Shown in pieces: positions 51,586 to 59,487 of a stretch of DNA of 64,000 nt (its first letter is position 1; each line of letters begins with the position of its first letter). The notes below the pieces were generated by a model, which saw nothing but the letters and a program-made list of their open reading frames with translations, was not told the DNA's origin and ran no database searches. The position numbers and the translations under genes are program-made. The stretch is taken from assembly GCA_959600635.1 (NCBI GenBank), contig CAUGMN010000003.1, positions 7,348 to 71,347 on the forward strand, given 5' to 3'. The DNA comes from QAMX01 sp003149835. GTDB lineage: Bacteria; Bacillota; Clostridia; Oscillospirales; QAMX01.

Positions 51586-54500
51586 TTACTTTTTGCCTTT
51601 CTTTCTGCCGCGGAAGGTCAGAACCACAAGACCCATGGCAGAGAGAACCGCGGTCGCCGCAAACAGCGCGATGTTGGAAGAATCGCTCGTGTCGGGGATA
51701 TCTCCGCCCGGATCGAGCGGAACGTCGGGATCGTCGATGTCGATCTCCGGTTCCGTCGTCGTCTCGGCCGGCTCGGTCATCGGAGGCTCAGTCGTCGTTT
51801 CCGGCGGATCGAGCGGCACCGAGGGCTCGGTGATCTCGATCTCCGGCTCGGTCGTCTCCGGCGGCTCGGTGGTTTCCGGCTCCGTCACCGGCGGCGTGGT
51901 CACCGGCGGATCCAGTCTCAGCTCGAAGTAGATGTCCAGAACATGGAGCGCGTTCGCGTTCGTCAGCTTCATCTCGGTTGCGCCGCCGACAAACGCATAG
52001 GTTTCGCCGTTATAATCGGTGTGGTTATCCGGATTGGCGGAAACGATCTGGTTCTTGTATCCGTTATACGGGCCGACGCTCTTGCTGCCGGAATCGATTA
52101 CGGTGTCGCCCATATACTTGGTGTAGTGGTAAACGATCTTGTAGAAGTAGTCGTCCTCATCCACCGGCGGGGGCGTCGGCGTCTCGGTCAAACGCTCGTA
52201 GCGGAGCGTGATCGTGTAGCTGCCGTTCTCTTCGCTCAGGGTGATGCTTGCCGGGTCAGCGGAAACATAGGCGTAGGTATTGTCGCCGTAGGTCAGCTGC
52301 TTGGCAATATCGGAGCCTGTAATCGTCGTGCCGAGCGGCGCGCTTCCGTTGCCGCTCGTCTCGCCGTCCTTCACAGGTTCACCGCCGTCGGTGGACGTGT
52401 AGTACTCGTGAATGATCGTGTAGGAGACGCTCGGAATCGTCTTCGTCGCGTAGTACACCTTGATAACCGTGTTGTTGTCGTGAATCGTCGCCGGCAGGCC
52501 GTTGACGCTCGTTCTCACATAGCCCGCTTTCAGCGCGTCGGAATCCGCAACGTTTTCGACCTCCGTGCCGTAGGCGATGTTGGTGAAGGAATCCGTATCA
52601 AACGGGGTATTTTCTCCGACGTAGTAGTGCTCAACCGTGTAGCTCAGGTCGCCGCGCAGGTCGTAGTAGACCTCAATGACCGTGCTGTTGTCGTGAATCG
52701 TCGCCGGCAGGCCGTTGACGTTCGTTCTCACATAGCCCGCTTTCAGCGCGTCGGAATCCGCAACGTTTTCGACCTTCGTGCCGTAGCTGATGTTAGCGAA
52801 AGAATCCGTATCAAACGGGGTATTTTCTCCAACATAGTAGTGCTTAACCGTGTAGCTCAGGTCGCCGCGCAGGTCGTAGTAGACCTCAATGACCGTGCTG
52901 TTGTCTTGAATCGTCGCCGGCAGGCCGTTGACGTCCGTTCTCACATAACCCGCTTTCAGCGCGTCGGAATCCGCAACCTCGTTTACCGGCGTGTCGTAGG
53001 CGATGTTGGTGAAGGAATCCGTATCAAACGGGGTCTCTTCTCCGACGTAGTAGTGCTTAACCGTGTAGCTCAGGTCGCCGCGCAGGTTGTAGTACACCTT
53101 GATAACCGTGCTGTTGTCGTGAATCGTCGCCGGCAGACCGTTGACGCTCGTTCTCACATAGCCCGCTTTCAGCGCGTCGGAATCCGCAACCTCTTTTACC
53201 TTCGTGTCGTAGGCGATGTTGGTGAAGGAATCCGTATCAAACGGGGTCTCTTCTCCAACGTAGTAGTGTTCAACCGTGTAGCTCAAATTGGTCGGCTGAT
53301 TGGCCCGGTAGTACAGTTTCAGCGTCAGGCTGGCGCTGTCAAACGCAATCTCCGTCACGCTGCCCGCAACCGACGCATCATAGGCAAAGCCTTCAACCGT
53401 TTTCACATATGGGGCGGCAAGCTTCGTCTCGCCGTATTTGATGACGCCGCCCTCGTCGGGATAGCTCGTCAGGTTCTGTTCATACGCTCCGGTGTTGTAG
53501 CCCGTCTCAAACCAGTGCTCGACTGTGAAATTCTTGTCCGCAGGCTGATTGGCCCGGTAGTACAGTTTCAACGTCAGGCTCGCGCTGTCAAACGCAATCT
53601 CCGTCACGCTGCCCGCAACCGACGCGTCATAGGCAAAGCCTTCAACCGTTTTCACATACGAGGCGGCAAGCTTCGTCTCGCCGTATTTGATGACGCCGCC
53701 CTCGTCGGGATAGCTCGTCAGGTTCTGTTCATACGCTCCGGTGTTGTAGCCCGTCTCAAACCAGTGCTCGACTGTGAAATTCTTTTGCAGCAGCTTGTTT
53801 TCCACGCCGTTGGCCGGAACCGTAGAGTTCTTGACTTCGCCGTAAACGACGTCGAAGGTGTAGGAAGCCGCCTGGCTCTGATCGTAACCCGCGGCGACCG
53901 TTTCCGTCAGCGTGAAGCTGTGGCCGCTCGGGATCCCCGTGAAGCTGACCTGCGTTTCGCCGCCGCTGAGCGTCACGGTTTTCGACCAGCTGCCGCTCGT
54001 CAGCGTGAACGCCGTCCCGTCGAGAGAAACGCTGTTTTCGCCGAGTTTGGCAAAGCTGAGGCTGCCGAGGTAGCCCTTAACGGTCGGGACTTTGAGGTTT
54101 GTCGAATACAGCGTCGGCTGCAACTGGCCGTTCACGGTCAGCATATAAGTCAGCGATGTGGTCTTGTTGGCGGCGTAAGCCGTTTCCGCCGTAAAGCCCT
54201 CCGCCTTGGTATCCAGCGTGACCGAGTAGGTCATCGTATAGGTGTACCAGCCGTCGACCGGGCCGGTGCGGGAGATATCATTTTTCAAATCCCAAATCAG
54301 GGTATCGGTATCGGTATTGAACTTGCGGACCGCGTCGCTGTCGGCCGCCGTGGCGTTGGTCACTCTGGCAACCGATGCGTTGGCGCCGAAATCGATATAA
54401 TCGCCCATCGGATCGGTAAGGATCCACGCCTGCGCCTGGTTGACGATGATCTGCGCGATGCTCTGCAAGCCGCTGAAAATATCGTCGCCCGCGGCGATGC

Positions 54501-55650
54501 TCTGCGTCGCAAAGGAGCTCAGCCACGCGTCGATGCTCTGGCCGTTGACGGTTTTGCCGTTGATATCGCTGCTTTTATAGGAAACGGTGTACAGCTTGGC
54601 GCCCTTGTCCTTGATCTGCTTGGGGAGGTTGTCGCCGTGCCGGACATGATTATTGCCTACGTTTCTTGTTTGGGTGCAGTAGATGTCATGGTAATCGTCG
54701 TGCTCAGCTTCGTTGCCGCCGCCCCGGCTGCCGGAGATAAAATTAACGTCGCTGGGCTGTCCGTCTACATGGTACGTCGGTACGCCGTCGGTCATCATGA
54801 CGACATACTTGTTCCCGATCGCAGAGACGAGCGTCTCGCTCAGGAGGTTGTTGGCGAGGCGGAGGCCGGCCTCGATATTCGTGCCGCCGCCGTCCGTCGT
54901 TCTCTCACCGCCGTGCGGGCCGGTATAGGTGTTTATCGTCGTCCCCGTCTGGTGATTATGTCTCTTGGCCTGCTTGTCATCTTGCGTCGTATAATCGCAA
55001 CCCTCATAAGTGCATTGATAATGGCCGCCCAAATAACCGTCGCCGAGATAGCCGTCTGTCCACTCCATGAAATTCTCATAGACGGCTTCCTCATGCGTAT
55101 GTGTGCCGGTCGTGTTGCAGGCGCCGTTGCCGGAACGGTAGGCAAAACCATTTTGAACCGCGTCAATTCCGTTGTTGACGGCAGTCAAGTTGCCGTTTGC
55201 ATCCGTCCAGTAGAGGGTGGTTTTGCCGTTAGAGCCAAACTCGACGACCGCGACATAGCGCAGCCCGTCGCCCGCCTCCTTGACGAACTCCGCGACAAAG
55301 TTTTTCGCCGCCGTCTTGGCGTTCGCCATATCGGTGCTGCTCATGCTGTTCGAAGCGTCCAGCACAAGAACGACCGCCGCGTCCTTGGACACGACCTGCG
55401 TCTGGACGTCCTCCTTGGTTTTTGCTGTGAGAGTAATCTCAAAGGTATTCTCTCCGGTCTGCTCGATCGTCTTGGCGTGCTGGACCTTTCCGTCAGCGGT
55501 GGTCTGCCATTCGCCGTTGGAGACGATCTGGTTTTTCCCCGTCGGTTCTCCTGCCGCAATGATGCCGCCGGTCAAAACCGGGGTCAGCACCATAACGACC
55601 GCGAGGAAAAACGAAAGCGTACGCTTCCAGGGGGTGTTCAAATTCTTCAT
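51586..55650 (-). CDS. Sortase-anchored VWA adhesin with MucBP-type repeats
   Basis: 1354 residues. A signal peptide (TLSFFLAVVMVLTPVLTGGI) is followed by a von Willebrand A domain with MIDAS start VLVLDASNSMSS (about residue 98) and a Cys/His-rich insert (HYQCTYEGCDYTTQDDKQAKRHNH). A beta domain follows, then two 83-residue repeats (KNFTVEHWFETGYNTGAYEQ) and four 71-residue repeats (LSYTVEHYYVGEETPFDTDS) like MucBP/MBG repeats, and a fifth related unit. A Pro/Glu/Thr-rich wall region leads to the sorting signal DIPDTSD, a hydrophobic helix and RGRKKGKK. ATG 55650 follows AAAGGACG, itself paired by the upstream riboswitch region. It is probably a pilus-like or direct mucus/matrix adhesin. Confidence 0.94.
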   Translation of the reverse strand: MKNLNTPWKRTLSFFLAVVMVLTPVLTGGIIAAGEPTGKNQIVSNGEWQTTADGKVQHAKTIEQTGENTFEITLTAKTKEDVQTQVVSKDAAVVLVLDASNSMSSTDMANAKTAAKNFVAEFVKEAGDGLRYVAVVEFGSNGKTTLYWTDANGNLTAVNNGIDAVQNGFAYRSGNGACNTTGTHTHEEAVYENFMEWTDGYLGDGYLGGHYQCTYEGCDYTTQDDKQAKRHNHQTGTTINTYTGPHGGERTTDGGGTNIEAGLRLANNLLSETLVSAIGNKYVVMMTDGVPTYHVDGQPSDVNFISGSRGGGNEAEHDDYHDIYCTQTRNVGNNHVRHGDNLPKQIKDKGAKLYTVSYKSSDINGKTVNGQSIDAWLSSFATQSIAAGDDIFSGLQSIAQIIVNQAQAWILTDPMGDYIDFGANASVARVTNATAADSDAVRKFNTDTDTLIWDLKNDISRTGPVDGWYTYTMTYSVTLDTKAEGFTAETAYAANKTTSLTYMLTVNGQLQPTLYSTNLKVPTVKGYLGSLSFAKLGENSVSLDGTAFTLTSGSWSKTVTLSGGETQVSFTGIPSGHSFTLTETVAAGYDQSQAASYTFDVVYGEVKNSTVPANGVENKLLQKNFTVEHWFETGYNTGAYEQNLTSYPDEGGVIKYGETKLAASYVKTVEGFAYDASVAGSVTEIAFDSASLTLKLYYRANQPADKNFTVEHWFETGYNTGAYEQNLTSYPDEGGVIKYGETKLAAPYVKTVEGFAYDASVAGSVTEIAFDSASLTLKLYYRANQPTNLSYTVEHYYVGEETPFDTDSFTNIAYDTKVKEVADSDALKAGYVRTSVNGLPATIHDNSTVIKVYYNLRGDLSYTVKHYYVGEETPFDTDSFTNIAYDTPVNEVADSDALKAGYVRTDVNGLPATIQDNSTVIEVYYDLRGDLSYTVKHYYVGENTPFDTDSFANISYGTKVENVADSDALKAGYVRTNVNGLPATIHDNSTVIEVYYDLRGDLSYTVEHYYVGENTPFDTDSFTNIAYGTEVENVADSDALKAGYVRTSVNGLPATIHDNNTVIKVYYATKTIPSVSYTIIHEYYTSTDGGEPVKDGETSGNGSAPLGTTITGSDIAKQLTYGDNTYAYVSADPASITLSEENGSYTITLRYERLTETPTPPPVDEDDYFYKIVYHYTKYMGDTVIDSGSKSVGPYNGYKNQIVSANPDNHTDYNGETYAFVGGATEMKLTNANALHVLDIYFELRLDPPVTTPPVTEPETTEPPETTEPEIEITEPSVPLDPPETTTEPPMTEPAETTTEPEIDIDDPDVPLDPGGDIPDTSDSSNIALFAATAVLSAMGLVVLTFRGRKKGKK
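52440..53297 (-). repeat. Four tandem 213-bp (71-codon) repeats in the adhesin gene
   Basis: Units ending near 52630, 52843, 53056 and 53270 (the GTGTAGCTCAG blocks) are nearly identical in DNA. Differences cluster in a few codons (EET/ENT, AYDT/SYGT, KEV/NEV/ENV), so the copies are recent duplications or are kept alike by recombination. Confidence 0.85.
53298..53796 (-). repeat. Two tandem 249-bp (83-codon) repeats in the adhesin gene
   Basis: The stretch beginning GACTGTGAAATTCTT recurs at 53521 and 53770. The two units are almost identical over their whole length, differing at a few bases such as TATGGGGC/TACGAGGC. Confidence 0.85.
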
Positions 55651-55656
55651 TGCCAA

Positions 55657-55790
55657 CGTCCTTTCTTTTCGCTTTGCTTGATATCGCTCTGACAAAGGAC
55701 GAATTTTGGCTGCCGGACTGCCGTCGCCTTTCGGCCTTAGGCTCCTGAGCTTTGCGTCCCGCAGTTTCCCGCGGTTTGCCGTTTCAGTAT
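55657..55790 (-). promoter_or_regulatory. Cyclic-di-GMP-I riboswitch with anti-Shine-Dalgarno platform
   Basis: On the minus strand the aptamer core reads GGCAAACC (55780-55773), a GAAA-capped stem, GGGACGCAAAGC (55760-55749), then GCCTAAGG (55742-55735) with GCC-GAAA-GGC, and GACGGCAGTCCGG (55725-55713). These are the conserved blocks, in order and spacing, of the c-di-GMP-I (GEMM) class. Downstream, CGTCCTTT (55701-55694) is the exact complement of AAAGGACG (55664-55657), the ribosome site of the adhesin, so ligand-dependent pairing can control translation. No terminator is visible, nor a separate promoter. Confidence 0.9.
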
Positions 55791-55834
55791 TCGACTGTCA
55801 TTGAAACGTTTTGATGTCTGCGGTGTTTTTTTTG

Positions 55835-56326
55835 CTACTCTTCCTTGATACTGCTTTCGTCGAGCGCGCTGTCGATCAGTTTCAGCAGCTCCAGCGCGCT
55901 TCGGAACCGCTGCGTCTTGTTTTTCTCCGCCCAGACGACGGAGCCCTGCCACGTTGCGTTTTGCCGGTACTGTACATGAACCACAAAAGTAGCCTTGTCG
56001 CCCCGCTGGCTTGTGACCTCGTTTTCGCTCATAAGCTTTGTTCTCTCCCTTACGGCCGGCCGCGGCGTTTTTTCCTCCTGCTTTCTGCCGAACGTCCTAC
56101 TCTCTGTGGATGCCTGCGGATACCGCGTCTCGTCAAAGATTCCGTCCGCTCTGAGCAGCAGCTCTCCAATCTCCGAAAAACAGACCGGCTCGCCCGCGTA
56201 ACAGTGATACAGTCTGTAACTCACGCCGTTTTCCGCGCCGTCAACACAGATACAAAGGATATTCGGTGCAACCCTTCCTATCCTTCTCTGTATCAAGCTC
56301 TCATCACCTCTCACGCGCCGTTTCAT
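55835..56326 (-). CDS. Small protein of unknown function upstream of the adhesin
   Basis: Up to 163 residues. The first part (RRIGRVAPNILCICVDGAENGVSYRLYHCY...) and the last 55 (KATFVVHVQYRQNATWQGSVVWAEKNKTQRFRSALELLKLIDSAL) look like two folded segments joined by a charged linker. The C-terminal segment resembles a short conserved unit I have seen in clostridial surface/regulator loci, but I cannot name it. ATG 56326 has no ribosome site. TTG 56296 with AGGTG 8 bases upstream is an equally likely start. It lies between the BTAD regulator and the riboswitch, and probably shares a transcript with the adhesin. Confidence 0.7.
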   Translation of the reverse strand: MKRRVRGDESLIQRRIGRVAPNILCICVDGAENGVSYRLYHCYAGEPVCFSEIGELLLRADGIFDETRYPQASTESRTFGRKQEEKTPRPAVRERTKLMSENEVTSQRGDKATFVVHVQYRQNATWQGSVVWAEKNKTQRFRSALELLKLIDSALDESSIKEE

Positions 56327-56339
56327 ATCGTATGATACA

Positions 56340-56386
56340 ATTATACTACGCGCGCCGTTACACGAGCGTTACATAAACGCATTACA
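56340..56386 (-). promoter_or_regulatory. Promoter with TGTAACG heptad direct repeats, candidate BTAD/SARP site
   Basis: On the minus strand TGTAATG (56386-56380), TGTAACG (56373-56367) and TGTAACG (56362-56356) are direct repeats with 13- and 11-base periods. 10 bases later comes TATAAT (56345-56340). No -35 is present. SARP regulators activate promoters through such heptads spaced 11 bases and close to the -10. The adjacent gene encodes a BTAD regulator. Confidence 0.5.
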
Positions 56387-56434
56387 ACACGAGAAACATA
56401 TGCCAATTTTGACCTTTTGATGTAATTTATTCCA

Positions 56435-57670
56435 TCACCATCTGACGGTCCCGATCGTCTTGCCCTCGCTGGGGCCGGACGCTGAAATCATCTTAAAGCG
56501 CATACGCACGCCGCGCGGACGGCAGTTTTCCCGGAAAATCCGCTCGACGCGCGTCGAAACGATCGAGCAGTTCTCCTGGCTGATGCCGATCAGCAGCACC
56601 AGAAAACGCCCCGGCGACAGGCAGGTGTACATGTCGCCGCGGCGCAGCGCGCCTTTGAGCGAAGCGGAAGCCGCGTCCGAAGCGGCGCGGAGCTTGTCTC
56701 CCTCCTCCAGCGGCCGGCCGGAAAGGTCGGTCAGCGTACAGAGCATCAGGTAGACCGACTGCCCGCTCCGCTCGACGATGCGGATCACATAGCGGTAGCT
56801 CTCGGTAAACGTCAGGTAGTCGCAGAAAAACGCGCCGCGGGTTTCGCCCTCTTCGTCGAGGAGCTTTTTGACGCTGTCGATCGAGACGTCGTGATCCGGG
56901 ATCTGCTCGGCGATTCTGGCGTGCAGCGCGATCATCTGGTCGCTGGGCTTTAAGCCCAGCTCCGTGTAATACGTATCCGTCACCGATTCAAACGCCGCGA
57001 GCGCCTCTCTTGGGCGGCGCAGATCGATCAGGGCGGCAATGCGCATCAGGTGCAGGCTCTCGTCATACGGATAGATCGCGCTCGCCGTCGTGGAGATCGC
57101 ATAGATCTTTTCCAAATCGCCGGCCGTTCGCAGAGCCGCCGCCGCGTCTTCGATACAGCCGAGATAGAGGTTTTTCAGGCGCGCCGACTCGACCGCAACC
57201 CAATCCTCGGCGAGAAAATTGGGCAAAAGCTCGCCCTTATAGAGTTCCAGCGCGTCGAGGCGGTGATTCAGCGCCGTCTCCGCGTCGCCCGCGGCCGCGG
57301 CCGCCGCGGCTTCATCGAGCAGCGCCTCAAAACGGCGGACGTCCGTATCGACCGGGATCTCCCCGTTCCAGCCGCACATGCCGTTTTTGCTGGTGATATA
57401 CGTCTCATCCGGCAGCCCCGACGAAACCAGCAGTTTCCGGAGCCGGTGCAGCGTTACTCGGAACGTGTTCGACGGATCCCCGCATTCGTCGTCGCTGTAC
57501 AGCATGTCGTACAGCTCTTCCTTATGAAAAGATTTTCCCTGATAAAAAATTAAAAATTGCAGCAGGCCGACCACGCGGCTGCCCCGATTTTGCCACAGCA
57601 TCAACGGTTTTCCGTTCATCTGCATGGAAAAACCGCCGAACATCGCGGCCGCCAGCGCCGTATCCTCCAT
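56435..57670 (-). CDS. BTAD-domain transcriptional activator with possible degenerate GGDEF tail
   Basis: 411 residues. An N-terminal OmpR-like winged helix (FGGFSMQMNGKPLMLWQNRGSRVVGLLQFLI, TFRVTLHRLRKLL) is followed by the helical BTAD domain (ALELYKGELLPNF to GLKPSDQM), as in SARP-type activators. The last 130 residues are extra. LKGALRRGDMYTCLSPGRFLVLLIGISQEN lines up with the LRxxDxVxRxGGDEFxVLL core of diguanylate cyclases, but the GGDEF motif is LSPGRF, so no cyclase activity is expected. It may sense a ligand. ATG 57670 is chosen for GGGAGAG upstream. It is transcribed toward the small gene and adhesin. Confidence 0.82.
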   Translation of the reverse strand: MEDTALAAAMFGGFSMQMNGKPLMLWQNRGSRVVGLLQFLIFYQGKSFHKEELYDMLYSDDECGDPSNTFRVTLHRLRKLLVSSGLPDETYITSKNGMCGWNGEIPVDTDVRRFEALLDEAAAAAAAGDAETALNHRLDALELYKGELLPNFLAEDWVAVESARLKNLYLGCIEDAAAALRTAGDLEKIYAISTTASAIYPYDESLHLMRIAALIDLRRPREALAAFESVTDTYYTELGLKPSDQMIALHARIAEQIPDHDVSIDSVKKLLDEEGETRGAFFCDYLTFTESYRYVIRIVERSGQSVYLMLCTLTDLSGRPLEEGDKLRAASDAASASLKGALRRGDMYTCLSPGRFLVLLIGISQENCSIVSTRVERIFRENCRPRGVRMRFKMISASGPSEGKTIGTVRW

Positions 57671-57714
57671 AAAAATCTCTCCCGTCATGGAAACATTCAA
57701 ATTATCTCATTTAT

Positions 57715-57743
57715 ATTATACAAGATGAAATTTATAAACGCAA
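57715..57743 (-). promoter_or_regulatory. Promoter of the BTAD regulator gene
   Basis: TTGCGT (57743-57738), 17 bases, TATAAT (57720-57715) on the minus strand, about 45 bases before ATG 57670. Confidence 0.65.
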
Positions 57744-57846
57744 CCCTCCTTTTCTGTCTTTTTTGAAAATTCTATCCTCTCCGGCGCAGCCGCCGGTAAA
57801 CGCTTTTTTTCGCCTTGCCGGGCGAATGCCCATGGCGTCAAAACGC

Positions 57847-57888
57847 AAAAAAAGCGCCTCCGAAAAACGTCGTTTCCCGGAAGCGCCT
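57847..57888 (-). terminator. Terminator of the infC-rpmI-rplT operon
   Basis: A 9-bp stem with one G-U pair (57854-57862 with 57878-57886), then TTTTTTT on the minus strand, 38 bases beyond the rplT stop. Confidence 0.8.
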
Positions 57889-57925
57889 TCTGTTGTGTTT
57901 GCCAAAGCCACGCGCGCGACGCGCC

Positions 57926-58279
57926 TTACAGCGCCGCTTTCGCCGCGGCGACCAGCTGGGCGAAGCCCGCCGGATCGCTGTGCGCCATGTCCGCGAGGAC
58001 CTTGCGGTTCAGCGTGATGCCGGCTTTTTTCAGGCCGTTGATAAAGCGGGAGTAGTTGATATCGTTGGCCTTGCAGCCCGCGGAAATCCGCGTGATCCAG
58101 AGGCGGCGGAAGTCGCGCTTTTTCAGGCGGCGGCTGATGTAAGCGTATTTCAGCGATTTCATGACCGCCTGGTTCGCCATCTTGAAATGCTTGGATTTGG
58201 CGCCCCAGTAGCCCTTCGCGAGTCTCAGGGTCTTGTTTCTTCTCTTGCGGGTCATCATCGCGCCCTTAATTCTTGCCAT
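57926..58279 (-). CDS. rplT: 50S ribosomal protein L20
   Basis: 117 residues, normal length. MARIKGAMMTRKRRNKTLRLAKGYWGAKSKHFKMANQAVMKSL is the L20 N-terminus, and TRISAGCKANDINYSRFINGLKKAGI the conserved core. It binds 23S rRNA early in assembly. In Firmicutes it also represses its own operon through the leader. Last gene of infC-rpmI-rplT, 44 bases after rpmI. Confidence 0.98.
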   Translation of the reverse strand: MARIKGAMMTRKRRNKTLRLAKGYWGAKSKHFKMANQAVMKSLKYAYISRRLKKRDFRRLWITRISAGCKANDINYSRFINGLKKAGITLNRKVLADMAHSDPAGFAQLVAAAKAAL

Positions 58280-58323
58280 ATCTGTTCAATCCTTTCAATA
58301 ACCTCAAATTGTGCCGCCGGTTC

Positions 58324-58521
58324 TTACGCGTAGGGGAGCATTTTCTTGACGGCGGGCGCGTTGGACTCCGACGCATACGCCTGCTTGCGCAGCGATCTCT
58401 TTTTCTTGGTGCTCTTATGGGTGAGGATATGGTTTCTGAGCGCCTGCTTGCGCTTCACCTTACCGGTCTTTGTAAACGAAAACCGTTTTTTCGCGCTGGA
58501 ACGAGATTTTAACTTGGGCAT
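58324..58521 (-). CDS. rpmI: 50S ribosomal protein L35
   Basis: 65 residues, basic. MPKLKSRSSAKKRFSFTKTGKVKRKQALRNHILTHKSTKKKRSLRK is the full L35 pattern. It lies between infC and rplT, as in almost all Firmicutes. Confidence 0.98.
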   Translation of the reverse strand: MPKLKSRSSAKKRFSFTKTGKVKRKQALRNHILTHKSTKKKRSLRKQAYASESNAPAVKKMLPYA

Positions 58522-58629
58522 AATTGTTGACTCCTTTCATATGTCAAGCAAGGTTCGGACAAAAAATCGCCTGCGCCCGACGCTGAAACGCAGCGGGCGG
58601 CATTTTTGTTCTGTTTGCCTTTTCAGCCG

Positions 58630-59148
58630 TTATTTCCCGGATTTGGAATTGATGATCAGGCTCATCTGCCGCCCTTCGAGCTTCGGGGGCTTTTCGACGC
58701 TGCCGAATTCCTCGCAGTCGGCGGCAAAGCGTTTGAGCAGCGCGGCGCCGAGATCCGTATGCGTCATCTCGCGGCCGCGGAAGCGAATCGAGGCCTTGAC
58801 CTTGTCGCCGTCGCTTAAAAACTTCTGCGCGCCGCGCAGCTTGAAATCATAGTCGTGCGCGCCGATGCCGACGGACAGCTTAACCTCTTTGATCTCGACG
58901 ATGTTCTGGTTTTTCCTCGTCTCGCGCAGCTTTTTCGACTGCTCGAACTTGAACTTGCCGTAATCCATAATCTTGCACACCGGCGGAACCGCCCCCGGCG
59001 CAATCTTGACGAGGTCCAGCCCGGCGTTACGAGCCGCCGCCTGCGCCACAGCGTTGGTGACGACGCCCTTCTGCTCTCCGTTTTCGTCGATGAGACGGAC
59101 GGACGGGTCGCGGATCTCCGCGTTGATCATATGCTCGTTTTTCGGGAT
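58630..59148 (-). CDS. infC: Translation initiation factor IF-3, probable AUC start
   Basis: 172 residues. INAEIRDPSVRLIDENGEQKGV is the N-domain, PVCKIMDYGKFKFEQSKKLRETRKNQ the linker and VKASIRFRGREMTHTDLGA the C-domain. It prevents premature subunit joining and checks the start codon. GGAGGTG (59161-59155) is six bases before ATC 59148. The first ATG in frame (59130) is 24 bases away from it with no ribosome site. A rare start in infC is known to allow autoregulation by IF-3, and AUC gives the expected N-terminus (PKNEHMINAEIRD). Start inferred. Confidence 0.95.
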   Translation of the reverse strand: MPKNEHMINAEIRDPSVRLIDENGEQKGVVTNAVAQAAARNAGLDLVKIAPGAVPPVCKIMDYGKFKFEQSKKLRETRKNQNIVEIKEVKLSVGIGAHDYDFKLRGAQKFLSDGDKVKASIRFRGREMTHTDLGAALLKRFAADCEEFGSVEKPPKLEGRQMSLIINSKSGK

Positions 59149-59201
59149 ATGAAACACCTCCAAAAATTTTCCCGCTCCCCGCCGGCCCCATGACAAAGGC
59201 G

Positions 59202-59232
59202 AAAAAACGGCGGGGCATACGCGCGCCCCGCC
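59202..59232 (-). promoter_or_regulatory. Leader attenuator of the infC operon (L20-leader type)
   Basis: GGCGGGGC and GCCCCGCC (59209-59216 with 59225-59232) form a perfect 8-bp stem followed on the minus strand by TTTTTT, between the promoter and infC. This is the terminator of the L20 autoregulatory leader that precedes infC-rpmI-rplT in low-GC Gram-positives. The rest of the leader (59233-59345) would hold the L20-binding RNA; I did not fold it. Confidence 0.8.
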
Positions 59233-59354
59233 AAAGAAAACGACTCAAAATACAAAGGAGGTCTGAAACATCCTGTTCAAGCGTTTATCGTATCGACCGC
59301 CGTCGCGCTGAGCTCCGGGGTGAGGGCGGGAAGCACCTACTTTATTGCTTAAAC

Positions 59355-59383
59355 AGTATAACACAATCGGCCAACGTTGTCAA
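59355..59383 (-). promoter_or_regulatory. Promoter of infC-rpmI-rplT
   Basis: Perfect TTGACA (59383-59378), 17 bases, TATACT (59360-59355) on the minus strand, giving a leader of about 200 bases. Confidence 0.8.
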
Positions 59384-59487
59384 GCGTTTTTGCGCCGATT
59401 TTTTTGCCGTCCTGCCGGGCGCTATGGGAAACAGGCTTGTGCGCGCGCCCATTCCGCGCCGGAAGGCAAAGCATCCGTTAACGCTCC

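Noticed and set aside
51943..55692. 1249-codon frame opposite the adhesin
   Set aside because: It is a mirror of the repetitive adhesin gene. The minus strand has signal peptide, VWA, repeats and sorting signal; this strand has none.
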